From the NCBI RefSeq assembly GCF_030151385.1, contig NZ_JASLDS010000030.1, positions 1 to 64,000 of the forward strand: a DNA stretch of 64,000 nt, in the 5' to 3' direction. A program made the position numbers and the translations under genes. This document shows positions 8,526 to 17,115 of the stretch, piece by piece. Positions within the stretch are counted from its first letter, which is position 1. Every line of letters begins with the position of its first letter. The notes below the pieces were generated by a model. That model worked only from the letters and a program-made list of their open reading frames with translations, made no database searches and had not been told where the DNA came from. This DNA is from Soonwooa sp. Lineage in GTDB: Bacteria > Bacteroidota > Bacteroidia > Flavobacteriales > Weeksellaceae.

Positions 8526-9929
8526 ATGAAAAACAGAAATAAGACATGGGCGGGGATTCTGCTTTTGCTTCCCACGCTTGTTTTTTCACAAACTTCTGCG
8601 CCTACTTTGCAAGAACTGATTGACAGTGCACTTGCTAGTGACGGCACTCTTACCGAGCAGGTTCTCAATAATAAAATTACGCATCTCGACGATGAAAAGC
8701 TGAAAGATGTTTTCTTACCGAAAGTCGATATTTCGGGGAAAGCAGGCTATCTTTATACATTTGCGAATTTTGACACGCCAGCTTTGAGTTTGCCTGCTAT
8801 ACCAAACATTTTCCCAGGCTTGACCATTCCAGAACGAGGCAATAGTCTTAATATTTCTGGACTTTCGGCAATGGCAAAAGCGGAAGCCTCCGTATTACTC
8901 TATTCTGGTGGAAAAGTAAAATATCTGAAAGAAGCGAATCGTGAAAAAGGACTTTCTGAGGAAAAATTAATGGATAAAACAAAAGATGATATCGTGTCTG
9001 CCATTTCTCAGGCATATGACCAATTCGCGCTTTTGGACGAGTCTAGAAAAGTTTTGGACGAAAGTAAAAAACGTCTTGACATCAACAAGAAAACCGCAGA
9101 CAAAGCGCTTGGTTATGGACTTATCACACCTTATGATCATAAAAAAATTGAGTTAGCGCAAGCAACTTTGGATTCTAAAATTGTGGAATATGAAGGTAAA
9201 AAACAACTTCTTATTACCCAACTAGAAGTCCTTACAGGAATTGAACGCGATCGTATTTCGAAAATACAACCTGTATTGCAACCGATTTCTTACGCTGTAA
9301 GCGAAGAAAGTATTGATAACAGAGCTGAAATCCAAGCTTTAGATCACGGCATAAAAGCTTCTGAATACAAAATTGAAGCGGAGAAAAAATGGTGGGTTCC
9401 AAAAGTGCAAGCGCAGACATCACTCTCCTATTTTGGACTTTACAACAACCATATTTCTACTTCTAAAGATTTAATTCAAGGTTTAAATACAAAACTTGAC
9501 ATTAGCCCATCCAATCTTAATGTGTTGCCAATCTTCCAAGCTGGTGTTGGCTTCAAGTGGGACGTTTTTGATGGTAACGAAGGTAAAGTCGCTGTTGAAG
9601 GCGCGAAAATAAATAAGGAAATTCTCGAAAACAAAAAACGAGATGCCCAAAAGAAACTAAAATTGAATTTGGCAAACAACCAAACCAATTATGATATTGC
9701 TGATGCGCAAATTACGCTGAAAGCTAAGGCTAAAAGCATTGCAAAAATTGCTTTGGAAAATGTCGAAAAAGAATTCCGCTACGGAACTAAAAAATCTTCC
9801 GATCTTATCGATGCGGAAAATGATTTGCAGACCGCCGAATTGGAATATGAAACAGCGATCTACAACCAAAGACGCAGCGCTATTGAGCTGATGAAGGCTA
9901 CACACAATTTAGACATCAACAAACTTTAA
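8526..9929 (+). CDS. TolC-family outer membrane efflux protein
   Basis: Outer-membrane channel of a tripartite exporter. From the ATG at 8526 it has 467 residues with a signal peptide (WAGILLLLPTLVFSQ) and two long alpha-helical repeats typical of TolC (ASVLLYSGGKVKYLKEANREK, AISQAYDQFALLDESRK, LGYGLITPYDHKKIELAQA, YGTKKSSDLIDAENDLQTAELEYETA). The TTG at 8487 would add 13 residues before the signal peptide and is unlikely. It is first in an operon with an HlyD-like adaptor (13-bp gap) and an ABC-2 permease. Confidence 0.93.
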   Translation: MKNRNKTWAGILLLLPTLVFSQTSAPTLQELIDSALASDGTLTEQVLNNKITHLDDEKLKDVFLPKVDISGKAGYLYTFANFDTPALSLPAIPNIFPGLTIPERGNSLNISGLSAMAKAEASVLLYSGGKVKYLKEANREKGLSEEKLMDKTKDDIVSAISQAYDQFALLDESRKVLDESKKRLDINKKTADKALGYGLITPYDHKKIELAQATLDSKIVEYEGKKQLLITQLEVLTGIERDRISKIQPVLQPISYAVSEESIDNRAEIQALDHGIKASEYKIEAEKKWWVPKVQAQTSLSYFGLYNNHISTSKDLIQGLNTKLDISPSNLNVLPIFQAGVGFKWDVFDGNEGKVAVEGAKINKEILENKKRDAQKKLKLNLANNQTNYDIADAQITLKAKAKSIAKIALENVEKEFRYGTKKSSDLIDAENDLQTAELEYETAIYNQRRSAIELMKATHNLDINKL

Positions 9930-9942
9930 ACAACACACAAAA

Positions 9943-10899
9943 ATGAATACGCTATCAAAAATATTTACAATAACATCCGTTCTCACTTTAGTCGCATGTA
10001 GCGATAACAAACCACTAAAAGGCTTTGAAGGAAAAACCAAAAAAGATGTTATTTCTTTTTCACCAAAAGTAACAGGCAGAATCCTTGACATCTATGTAGA
10101 AGAAGGACAGACCGTGAAAGCTGGTGATACCTTGGCAAAACTTGACGTGCCAGAAGTTTCTGCAAAAATCGCACAAGCAAAAGGTGCAACCGAAGCTGCA
10201 AAAGCACAAGCACAAATGGCAAAAAACGGTGCTACTGCTGATCAATTGCGTCAATTGAAAGCCAAACAAAAAGGATTAAGAGAGCAATATGATTTTGCAT
10301 CTAAATCTTATACAAGAGCAAGAAATATGTTCCGTGACAGCCTAATGTCACCACAAAATTATGATGAAGTTTTTGCAAAATACCAAGGCGCCAAAGCACA
10401 ACTAGACGCTGTTAACGCAGAACTAAACGATGTCGAAAGAGGCACACGTTACGAAAAAATCGACATGGCAGAAGGTCAAGCCAACCAAGCAATGGGCGCT
10501 TTGCAAGAAGCCAATGTCGCTTATTCTGAGCGCTATGTTATTGCGACCAACGATATGGAAATCGAAACCATTTCTTTACAAAAAGGCGAATTGGCAACGG
10601 CTGGATTTGCGTTATTTAATGGTTATGTTCCAGAATCCACATATTTCCGTTTTACCATTCCTGAAAGTCAAATGTCAAAATATCAAAAAGGCATGACGGT
10701 ACAGATGAAAACAACTTACGGTAATAACGAGTTTTCAGGAAAAATAGTAGGCATCAAACAATTAACAAAATATGCCGATGTTACAACAGCTTTCCCCGAT
10801 TACAATCCGCAAGACGCCATCTATGAGCTAAAAGTTATCCCAACAGACAAGTCAAAAATTGCTTCGCTGTTGGTGAATTCAAGTGTTGTTTTACAATAA
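9943..10899 (+). CDS. HlyD-family adaptor lipoprotein (membrane fusion protein)
   Basis: Periplasmic adaptor linking the permease to the TolC channel. 318 residues with a lipoprotein signal ending LTLVAC (lipobox, Cys about 19). The biotinyl-lipoyl-like half motif GRILDIYVEEGQTVKAGDTLAKLDVPE is followed by an alpha-helical hairpin rich in Ala/Lys/Gln (about 75-180) and a beta-barrel part (IVGIKQLTKYADVTT). Sits 13 bp after the TolC gene; the permease gene starts 10 bp after its stop. Confidence 0.92.
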   Translation: MNTLSKIFTITSVLTLVACSDNKPLKGFEGKTKKDVISFSPKVTGRILDIYVEEGQTVKAGDTLAKLDVPEVSAKIAQAKGATEAAKAQAQMAKNGATADQLRQLKAKQKGLREQYDFASKSYTRARNMFRDSLMSPQNYDEVFAKYQGAKAQLDAVNAELNDVERGTRYEKIDMAEGQANQAMGALQEANVAYSERYVIATNDMEIETISLQKGELATAGFALFNGYVPESTYFRFTIPESQMSKYQKGMTVQMKTTYGNNEFSGKIVGIKQLTKYADVTTAFPDYNPQDAIYELKVIPTDKSKIASLLVNSSVVLQ

Positions 10900-10909
10900 A
10901 AACAAGGCC

Positions 10910-12112
10910 ATGAAACAAATAATGTTTTTAATAAAAAGGGAGTTCAAGCTCTTCCTTTCTAATAGTACTTTACGCTCTGTTTTCTTTTTGGCACCACTTG
11001 TCTATGCGCTTTTGATGGGTTTCACATATCAAAAGGGAAAAGTTACAGACATCCCAGTTATTGTTGTTAATCAGGACAAAACGCCTTTATCACAGCAAGT
11101 TGTGGATATGTTGTCCGATAACTCGTCTCTTAAGATTCTCAATTATCTAGAAGAACCTGTAGACCTAAAGGATGAAGTTATCAAAAAAGAAGCGGCAGCG
11201 GTGGTTATTATTCCGGATCGTTTTGAGGCGATGATGCTTCAGAAAAAATATCCAGAAGTCAATGTATTTATCAATACATCCAATGTCTTGACAGCCAACT
11301 TTGCCAGCAAAGCCATCCAAACAACTTTGGGAACTTTTGCGGCAGGTGCCGAAATAAAGGCTTTGCAGAAAAAAGGTCTTTCGGCGAGTGAAGCAAGCAA
11401 GCAGTTCGAGCCTTTCAAAGCTAATTACATCACGTTATTTAACACGACCAGTAATTATCTTATTTTTATGTGGCCAGCATTAATGGCGGTTGTTCTTCAG
11501 CAGGTTATCTTGTTAGCGATGGCGGTAACATTTGCAGAAGAATTTAAAAGAGAAAGCTTCAAAATAGACTTTGCTGGAAAAGAAAAATATGCAGCTTTGG
11601 TAATGGCGATTAAATGTTTACCGATTTGGGTTTTCTCATTTTTTAACGTGTTGATGTTTTATGCATTGAGTATTTACTTCAAAGTTCCAGCACCAGACAA
11701 CGTGATGAATTTCCTTTGGATAACAGGATTCTTTGTCCTTGCAGCAACCAATCTTGGCGTGTTGTTCAGTATTATTTTGCCAGATTCGTTGAAGGCAACA
11801 CAGATATTAATGGTTATTGCTTCACCAGCATTCATCATCAGTGGATTTACTTGGCCAACTTATGCGATGCCAACAGCGATAAGAGCATTAACAGATATTA
11901 TTCCGTTGACACCTTATTTGGAAGCGCTTAAGATTATGCTAATCCAACATGGTTCCGATTATTTGACAGACAAATACTTCTGGCACTTATTAATCCAAGC
12001 GATTGCCTATTTTATTTTAGGTTGGATTGCTTTTAAAATTAAAATTCATTTTCTCTTCAAAAAGAATAAAGCCGAAGAGAAATCTATAGAAAAAGATGGA
12101 ATTACTGAGTAA
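10910..12112 (+). CDS. ABC-2 type transporter permease (YhbR/YbhR-like)
   Basis: About 400 residues from the ATG at 10910; an in-frame extension to 10883 overlaps the adaptor stop. One N-terminal membrane helix (VFFLAPLVYALLMGF), a ~150-residue periplasmic domain (IPVIVVNQDKTPLSQQVVDML, as in ABC-2 exporters of the YbhR/YhhJ type), then five C-terminal helices including IASPAFIISGFTWP. The operon has no ATP-binding subunit; the ATPase must come from elsewhere if the protein works as an ABC exporter. Last gene of the operon, followed by a strong terminator. Confidence 0.9.
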   Translation: MKQIMFLIKREFKLFLSNSTLRSVFFLAPLVYALLMGFTYQKGKVTDIPVIVVNQDKTPLSQQVVDMLSDNSSLKILNYLEEPVDLKDEVIKKEAAAVVIIPDRFEAMMLQKKYPEVNVFINTSNVLTANFASKAIQTTLGTFAAGAEIKALQKKGLSASEASKQFEPFKANYITLFNTTSNYLIFMWPALMAVVLQQVILLAMAVTFAEEFKRESFKIDFAGKEKYAALVMAIKCLPIWVFSFFNVLMFYALSIYFKVPAPDNVMNFLWITGFFVLAATNLGVLFSIILPDSLKATQILMVIASPAFIISGFTWPTYAMPTAIRALTDIIPLTPYLEALKIMLIQHGSDYLTDKYFWHLLIQAIAYFILGWIAFKIKIHFLFKKNKAEEKSIEKDGITE

Positions 12113-12141
12113 TTCAGTATTTCATTTTTGTGTTTGTTGAT

Positions 12142-12177
12142 AAGGATTTTCCGAGTTTTCGGAAAATCCTTTTTTTG
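12142..12177 (+). terminator. Terminator of the TolC-HlyD-permease operon
   Basis: Stem AAGGATTTTCCGA / TTCGGAAAATCCTT with a short loop and a run of seven T. Confidence 0.9.
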
Positions 12178-12301
12178 TAATTGAATAAAATCTGTATTTT
12201 TAAAACCGAATTGGCTTTCAATCGTTTTTCTAATAGGACTTAAACGAAATGTTTAGTTTTAATTAAACGAAAAAAATGCATCAAATTTTAAAATTAGATT
12301 A

Positions 12302-12862
12302 ATGAAATTATTCGACACAATAAAAGTTTTTTTCCCAAATGATAAAGAAATCATCGACTTTATGCAAGAACATACCAAAAGTCTTGAAGTCAAAAAAGGA
12401 GAACTTATAAGCAGAAACGGCAGTTATAACCGTAATATTTATTTTGTCGAAGATGGTTTGGTACGCTCATTTTATTTAGAAAACGGAAAGGACATTACCA
12501 CCAATTTTTATTCTGAAGGAAAACTTGTTTCAAACATTGACACGCTTTTTCAAAATACACCAACGCGCTTTAACATCGAAGCTTTAGAAAACTCTACGAT
12601 GCTGTATTGCGATTATCAAAACTTAGAAGCCTTGTGTAAAGAATCGCTTCCCGCAGCTAATTTTAGCAGATATATTTTAGGTAATCTAATGGCGCAAATG
12701 TCGAACCGAATGACCTCTTTACAATATATGACGGCAAAACAGAAGTATGAAGATTTGATGGAAGAAAATAAAGACATCATTCTTCGTGCCCCTTTGGGAA
12801 TGATTGCCACTTATCTTGGTATTTCTCCAGAAACATTGAGCAGAATCCGAAGCAGTATTTAA
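12302..12862 (+). CDS. Crp/Fnr-family transcriptional regulator
   Basis: 186 residues. The N-terminal cyclic-nucleotide-binding-like beta-roll (ELISRNGSYNRNIYFVEDGLVRSFYLENGKDITTNFYSEGKLVSN) is followed by a dimerisation helix (about 120-150) and a C-terminal helix-turn-helix (GMIATYLGISPETLSRIR), as in many Bacteroidota Crp-like proteins. It follows the export operon in the same direction but beyond its terminator. It may control that operon through the palindrome at 8456-8471; this is inference from position and motif type. Confidence 0.92.
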   Translation: MKLFDTIKVFFPNDKEIIDFMQEHTKSLEVKKGELISRNGSYNRNIYFVEDGLVRSFYLENGKDITTNFYSEGKLVSNIDTLFQNTPTRFNIEALENSTMLYCDYQNLEALCKESLPAANFSRYILGNLMAQMSNRMTSLQYMTAKQKYEDLMEENKDIILRAPLGMIATYLGISPETLSRIRSSI

Positions 12863-12935
12863 TTTTTTTAATTCGACTTAAAATTAATTCTAAATCAGAA
12901 TTGGCGAAACTTTCTGTAAACAACTTTTAAATCTT

Positions 12936-13130
12936 AGAGCCCGTTTAAATTTTATTGATAAAATTTTCATAGCTATTTTGAGATGAATTTTTTATTTCAT
13001 ATTTGAAGATTTAGCGGGCTAAATCAAAAATGAGAAACAGAAAATTGGCCTAAAAGAGCATTAAAATTTAGCAAAGAAGATCTGAATAGTTTAGAAATAT
13101 ATATTTCGGTAAAATTTTTAAACAGGCTCT
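12936..13130. repeat. 195-bp MITE-like element, copy 1
   Basis: Ends are AGAGCCCGTTTAAA and TTTAAACAGGCTCT, imperfect terminal inverted repeats of about 14 bp. A central palindrome GATTTAGC-GG-GCTAAATC forms the middle of a larger hairpin. The copy at 18427-18621 has exactly the same length and is clearly the same sequence in the opposite orientation. No coding capacity. TTA flanks both sides of GAGCC...GGCTC here, a possible 3-bp target duplication. It fills most of the 12863-13196 gap. Confidence 0.8.
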
Positions 13131-13162
13131 TAGAAAAACTTTATTTTCAGCATACAATTCAT

Positions 13163-13170
13163 TAGCTTTG
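13163..13170 (+). promoter_or_regulatory. -7 box of gcvT
   Basis: TAGCTTTG, an exact TAnnTTTG match 26 bp before the gcvT ATG. Confidence 0.5.
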
Positions 13171-13196
13171 CCTATCACGAATTTTAGAACTTAAAA

Positions 13197-14276
13197 ATGA
13201 AAAAAACAGCATTATACGACAAGCATGTAGCCTTGGGTGCAAAGATGGTTCCGTTCGCAGGATTTGATATGCCTGTACAATATTCTGGCGTTACAGAAGA
13301 ACATTTCGCAGTGCGCGAAAAAGTGGGACTTTTTGATGTGTCACACATGGGACAATTTTTTGTGGAAGGTCCTCAGGCAAAAGCACTTTTACAAAAGGTT
13401 ACAACCAACAATCTTGACACTTTAGAAGACGGAAAAGCACAATATACTTGTCTTCCCAACGAAACTGGTGGTATTGTTGACGACCTTATTATCTACAAAA
13501 TGAATGACGAAAAGTACTTCGTTGTGGTTAATGCTTCTAACATCGACAAAGACTGGAATCATATTTCTAAATACAATGCGGAGATTGGTGCAACGATGAC
13601 TAACGCTTCTGACGATATGTCTTTGTTAGCAATCCAAGGTCCAAAAGCTGTTGAAACTTTACAAAAATTGACAGAGGTTAATCTTTCGGAGATTCCTTAT
13701 TATCACTTTACTGTTGGTACAGTTGCTGGCGTTAGCGATGTGATTATTTCTAACACAGGTTACACAGGATCTGGAGGTTTCGAAATTTATTTTAAAAATG
13801 ATAATGCCGAAACACTTTGGAATGCTGTTATCGAAGCTGGTGAAGCATTCGGAATTATCCCTTGTGGATTGGCTGCTAGAGATACTTTGAGACTAGAAAA
13901 AGGTTTCTGTCTTTACGGTAACGACATCGACGACACAACTTCTCCACTAGAAGCAGGTCTTGGTTGGATTACTAAATTTGACAAAGATTTTGTATCAAAA
14001 GAGATTTTTGCAAAACAAAAAGAAGAAGGTGTTAGCAGAAAATTAGTTGGTTTCGAACTAACAGACAAAGGTGTACCAAGACACGATTATCCAGTAGTTG
14101 ACGCAGAAGGAAATGTTATCGGAAAAGTAACTTCTGGTACGCAATCGCCAATGAAGAAAATCGGAATTGGTCTTGCTTATGTTGACAAATCGCACAACAA
14201 AGTTGGCACAGAGATTTTCATCCAAGTTAGAAACAAAAACATTCCTGCAAAAGTTGTGAAAACGCCTTTTGTTTAA
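13197..14276 (+). CDS. gcvT: Glycine cleavage system T protein (aminomethyltransferase)
   Basis: Transfers the methylene group of glycine from the H-protein lipoamide to tetrahydrofolate and releases ammonia. The 359 residues match the family length. Seen are N-terminal HVALGAKMVPFAGFDMPVQYSG, LFDVSHMGQFFVEG, the folate-site region NTGYTGSGGFEIYF, AARDTLRLEKGFCLYGNDID, and the C-terminal domain GKVTSGTQSPMKKIGIGLAYV. No other gcv genes are next to it, so the system is dispersed in this genome. Followed by a hairpin terminator. Confidence 0.97.
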   Translation: MKKTALYDKHVALGAKMVPFAGFDMPVQYSGVTEEHFAVREKVGLFDVSHMGQFFVEGPQAKALLQKVTTNNLDTLEDGKAQYTCLPNETGGIVDDLIIYKMNDEKYFVVVNASNIDKDWNHISKYNAEIGATMTNASDDMSLLAIQGPKAVETLQKLTEVNLSEIPYYHFTVGTVAGVSDVIISNTGYTGSGGFEIYFKNDNAETLWNAVIEAGEAFGIIPCGLAARDTLRLEKGFCLYGNDIDDTTSPLEAGLGWITKFDKDFVSKEIFAKQKEEGVSRKLVGFELTDKGVPRHDYPVVDAEGNVIGKVTSGTQSPMKKIGIGLAYVDKSHNKVGTEIFIQVRNKNIPAKVVKTPFV

Positions 14277-14298
14277 GAATTTGTTATTAAAAATATTA

Positions 14299-14334
14299 AA
14301 ACCGATTGACATTCATTTGTTAATCGGTTTTTTT
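14299..14334 (+). terminator. Terminator of gcvT
   Basis: AAACCGATT and AATCGGTTT arms separated by 14 bases, then a T-run. It lies before the 14359 start, inside the upstream extension of that frame. Confidence 0.8.
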
Positions 14335-14358
14335 ATATATTTAATTAAAATAAAAACT

Positions 14359-15183
14359 ATGAAAAAAATTATCCTTGTTACCTCAAGTCTTTTTGTTCAA
14401 TTTTTCTTTTCGCAAGATTATCAAATCACATATAATTTGAGGTACAAAGAAGATTCGCTTTCGACCAATTATTCTAATGACAATTTTGTTTTGCAAATCG
14501 AAAAAGATCAATCAAAATTTATCTTAAAAGATTTGATTGAAAACAATAAAATTTTACCTCCAGGTACAACAATGGCTTTCGATTTGCCTATAGAACAAAT
14601 AATCCAGCACAAACGAAACACAGATGACTATCTCAATTATGATATTATTTTTAGAGATTATTACAGTTATCCATCATCAAATCCAATAATCTGGAGCATC
14701 GCAAAAGATACTAAAACGGAAAACGGCTATAAACTTCAAAAAGCGACAAGCAATTTTATTGGACGTCAATGGGAAGCTTGGTTTATCCCTGATATTCCAG
14801 TGATGGAAGGACCTTACAAATTCCGTGGACTTCCTGGTTTGATTTATGAAGTTAAAGACAGTAAAGATAATTTTGTCTATGAACTGATTGAAGTTAAAAA
14901 ATTGGATAAAGCTTATGATACTTCCAACATTATCGAAACCCATTTCGGAAAAAAACCAATCAGCATTTCACGAAAAAAATACGATGAACTAAAAATAAAT
15001 GACTATAAAAATCCTTATGCTGAATACAGAAGTATGAAAGCCGGTACTTGGAGTATCGGACTAGATGGAGATCGGACAATAAATACGATTTCTCAGCTCG
15101 ATCAATATGCCAAAGAGTATCAAGAAAGGATAAAAAGAAAGAATAATCCAGTGGATCTAGTAACAGCTATCAAATATCCATAA
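14359..15183 (+). CDS. GLPGLI family protein
   Basis: 274 residues from the ATG at 14359 (signal peptide KKIILVTSSLFVQFFFSQ). The frame opens upstream at 14269 but would overlap gcvT and its terminator. It contains the family-defining motif RGLPGLIYEV at about residue 154, plus upstream QWEAWFIPDIPVMEGPYKF, standard for this Bacteroidota-specific family. Predicted secreted or periplasmic; function unknown. Confidence 0.92.
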   Translation: MKKIILVTSSLFVQFFFSQDYQITYNLRYKEDSLSTNYSNDNFVLQIEKDQSKFILKDLIENNKILPPGTTMAFDLPIEQIIQHKRNTDDYLNYDIIFRDYYSYPSSNPIIWSIAKDTKTENGYKLQKATSNFIGRQWEAWFIPDIPVMEGPYKFRGLPGLIYEVKDSKDNFVYELIEVKKLDKAYDTSNIIETHFGKKPISISRKKYDELKINDYKNPYAEYRSMKAGTWSIGLDGDRTINTISQLDQYAKEYQERIKRKNNPVDLVTAIKYP

Positions 15184-15186
15184 AAC

Positions 15187-15225
15187 AAAAATCCGACTCA
15201 GTTAACTGAGTCGGATTTAATATTT
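15187..15225. terminator. Bidirectional terminator between GLPGLI gene and guaA
   Basis: Perfect 30-bp palindrome (15189-15218) with arms AAATCCGACTCAGTT and its complement, flanked by A and T runs. It serves both convergent genes. Confidence 0.92.
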
Positions 15226-15226
15226 T

Positions 15227-16756
15227 TTATTCCCATTCGATGGTTGCAGGTGGTTTGCTTGAAATATCATAAGCCACACGGTTGATCCCACGCACTTCGT
15301 TGATAATTCGGCTAGACACTGTATCTAAAAACTCATAAGGAAGTCGACTCCAAGTTGCCGTCATAAAGTCGATGGTGTTCGCTGATCTTACAACTGCCGT
15401 GTATTCGTAAGTTCTCTCGTCGCCCATTACACCAACAGATTTTACAGGAAGTAATACAACAAAAGCTTGTGATACTTTTTCGTAAAGATCATTTTTGTAA
15501 AGTTCTTCAATAAAAATATCGTCCGCTTCTTGTAGGATTCTTACTTTCTCAGCATCTACGGCACCCAAAACTCGGATTCCTAAACCTGGACCTGGGAAAG
15601 GATGACGGTACACCAAATGATGCGGAATACCAAGCTCCTCGCCTACTTTTCTAACTTCGTCTTTGAAAAGCTCACGAAGTGGCTCCAACAATTCGAAGTC
15701 CATATCTTCTGGAAGACCACCAACATTGTGATGCGATTTGATAACCGCAGATGGTCCTTTTACAGATTGCGATTCGATAACGTCAGGATAGATTGTTCCT
15801 TGTGCTAAGAATTTTGCACCTTCTATTTTGTGAGACTCTTCATCGAAAACGGCGATAAACTCGTTACCGATGATTTTTCGTTTTTGCTCTGGGTCGTCAA
15901 CACCAGCTAATTTTGAAAGGAAACGATCAGCAGCATCAACCAACTTGATGTTCATGTTAAAATGCTCGCCATAGTTTTCCATTACTTTTTTGGCTTCGTC
16001 TTTTCTCAAAAGTCCTGTATCTACAAAAATACATGTCAATTGATCGCCAATCGCTTTTTGAATTAAAACCGCAGCAACCGAAGAATCGACACCACCTGAT
16101 AAACCAAGAATTACTTTTTGGTCACCAACTTTTTCTTTAATTGCAGCAACGGTCGTGTCAATATAACTGGTTAATTTCCAATTTTTGTCGGCTTTACAAA
16201 TGTCGAAAACGAAATTCTCTAACATCTTTCCTCCTTCTTCGCTGTGCGAAACTTCTGGATGGAATTGTACACCGTAAATATTTTTTTCAGGATTTGAAAT
16301 TCCTGCGATAACACCAGATTTAGCGTTAAGTTCAAAACCTTCTGGCAAAGCTGAAACTTCGTCGAAGTGGCTCATCCACACAACAGAATTTTGAGAAACG
16401 CCATTAAGCAAGGCATTTTCTTTTACGATTTCTAAATTTGCTTTTCCGTATTCGCCTTTTTGACCTTTGTCAACTTTACCTCCTAAAAGATGCGCTGTTA
16501 ACTGCATGCCGTAACAAATCCCAAAAACTGGAATACCTTGCTCGAACAAAGCTTTCTCCACTAGATTTGCGTCTTCTGCGTTAACAGAACTCGGTCCTCC
16601 AGAAAGGATAATTCCTTTTGGTTGTTTGGCTAAGATTTCTTCTAAAGGTGTGTTGAATGGGATGATTTCTGAATAAACCTCCATCTCGCGAATACGACGT
16701 CCAATAAGTTGATTGTACTGCGAACCGAAGTCCAATATGATAATTCCGTTTTGCAT
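15227..16756 (-). CDS. guaA: GMP synthase (glutamine-hydrolysing)
   Basis: Converts XMP to GMP with glutamine as nitrogen donor. 509 residues. The class I glutaminase domain has nucleophile C81 (GICYGMQ) and H166/E168 (FHPEVS). The ATP-pyrophosphatase domain has the PP-loop SGGVDS at 220-225. The dimerisation domain ends ...SKPPATIEWE, the usual GuaA C-terminus. Single-gene unit. The 359-bp gap upstream (16757-17115) holds the hairpin repeat at 16982-17063 and the purD terminator. Confidence 0.98.
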   Translation of the reverse strand: MQNGIIILDFGSQYNQLIGRRIREMEVYSEIIPFNTPLEEILAKQPKGIILSGGPSSVNAEDANLVEKALFEQGIPVFGICYGMQLTAHLLGGKVDKGQKGEYGKANLEIVKENALLNGVSQNSVVWMSHFDEVSALPEGFELNAKSGVIAGISNPEKNIYGVQFHPEVSHSEEGGKMLENFVFDICKADKNWKLTSYIDTTVAAIKEKVGDQKVILGLSGGVDSSVAAVLIQKAIGDQLTCIFVDTGLLRKDEAKKVMENYGEHFNMNIKLVDAADRFLSKLAGVDDPEQKRKIIGNEFIAVFDEESHKIEGAKFLAQGTIYPDVIESQSVKGPSAVIKSHHNVGGLPEDMDFELLEPLRELFKDEVRKVGEELGIPHHLVYRHPFPGPGLGIRVLGAVDAEKVRILQEADDIFIEELYKNDLYEKVSQAFVVLLPVKSVGVMGDERTYEYTAVVRSANTIDFMTATWSRLPYEFLDTVSSRIINEVRGINRVAYDISSKPPATIEWE

Positions 16757-16981
16757 AGGTTTTATAATTGTTTTGAAATAATTTTATTTTTAGGTTTTTG
16801 TAAACTAAACTTTTTTTTCTTTGGTGCTAATTTTTAACATTAAGCAATTAAGATTTTTAAAACTATGATCAAAAGAATAAACTTCGTTTTTAAAATTAAG
16901 AGCTTAAACTTTGTCATATTCAAAATTAATTTGCAATTGCTCATCAAACTAAAAATTTAGTTTAGCGGTATTTTGTAAACT

Positions 16982-17063
16982 AGCCCCGATTGCAATGAAA
17001 ATCCTTTTTGGATGACATGGCTTGCAGCTTTGGCATCCAAAAAGATTGTAATGGAAAGCGGGA
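16982..17063. repeat. Covarying hairpin repeat, copy 1
   Basis: Starts AGCCCCGAT and ends AAGCGGGA, shared with copies at 29151 and 55265. The inner arms CTTTTTGGATG / CATCCAAAAAG pair perfectly over 11 bp and differ from the other copies by compensating changes. Located 3' of purD. Confidence 0.75.
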
Positions 17064-17077
17064 TTAGCTCCAAATAA

Positions 17078-17106
17078 AAAGAGACATTGGTTGCCCAACA
17101 TCTCTT
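17078..17106 (-). terminator. Terminator of purD
   Basis: Minus-strand hairpin AGAGA-TGTTGG / CCAATG-TCTCT followed by TTTTT, about 10 bp after the purD stop. The stem has a small internal loop. Confidence 0.6.
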
Positions 17107-17115
17107 ATTCTGTAT

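Noticed and set aside
12936..13130. Intact insertion sequence
   Set aside because: Only 195 bp with no transposase; a MITE-like element fits better.
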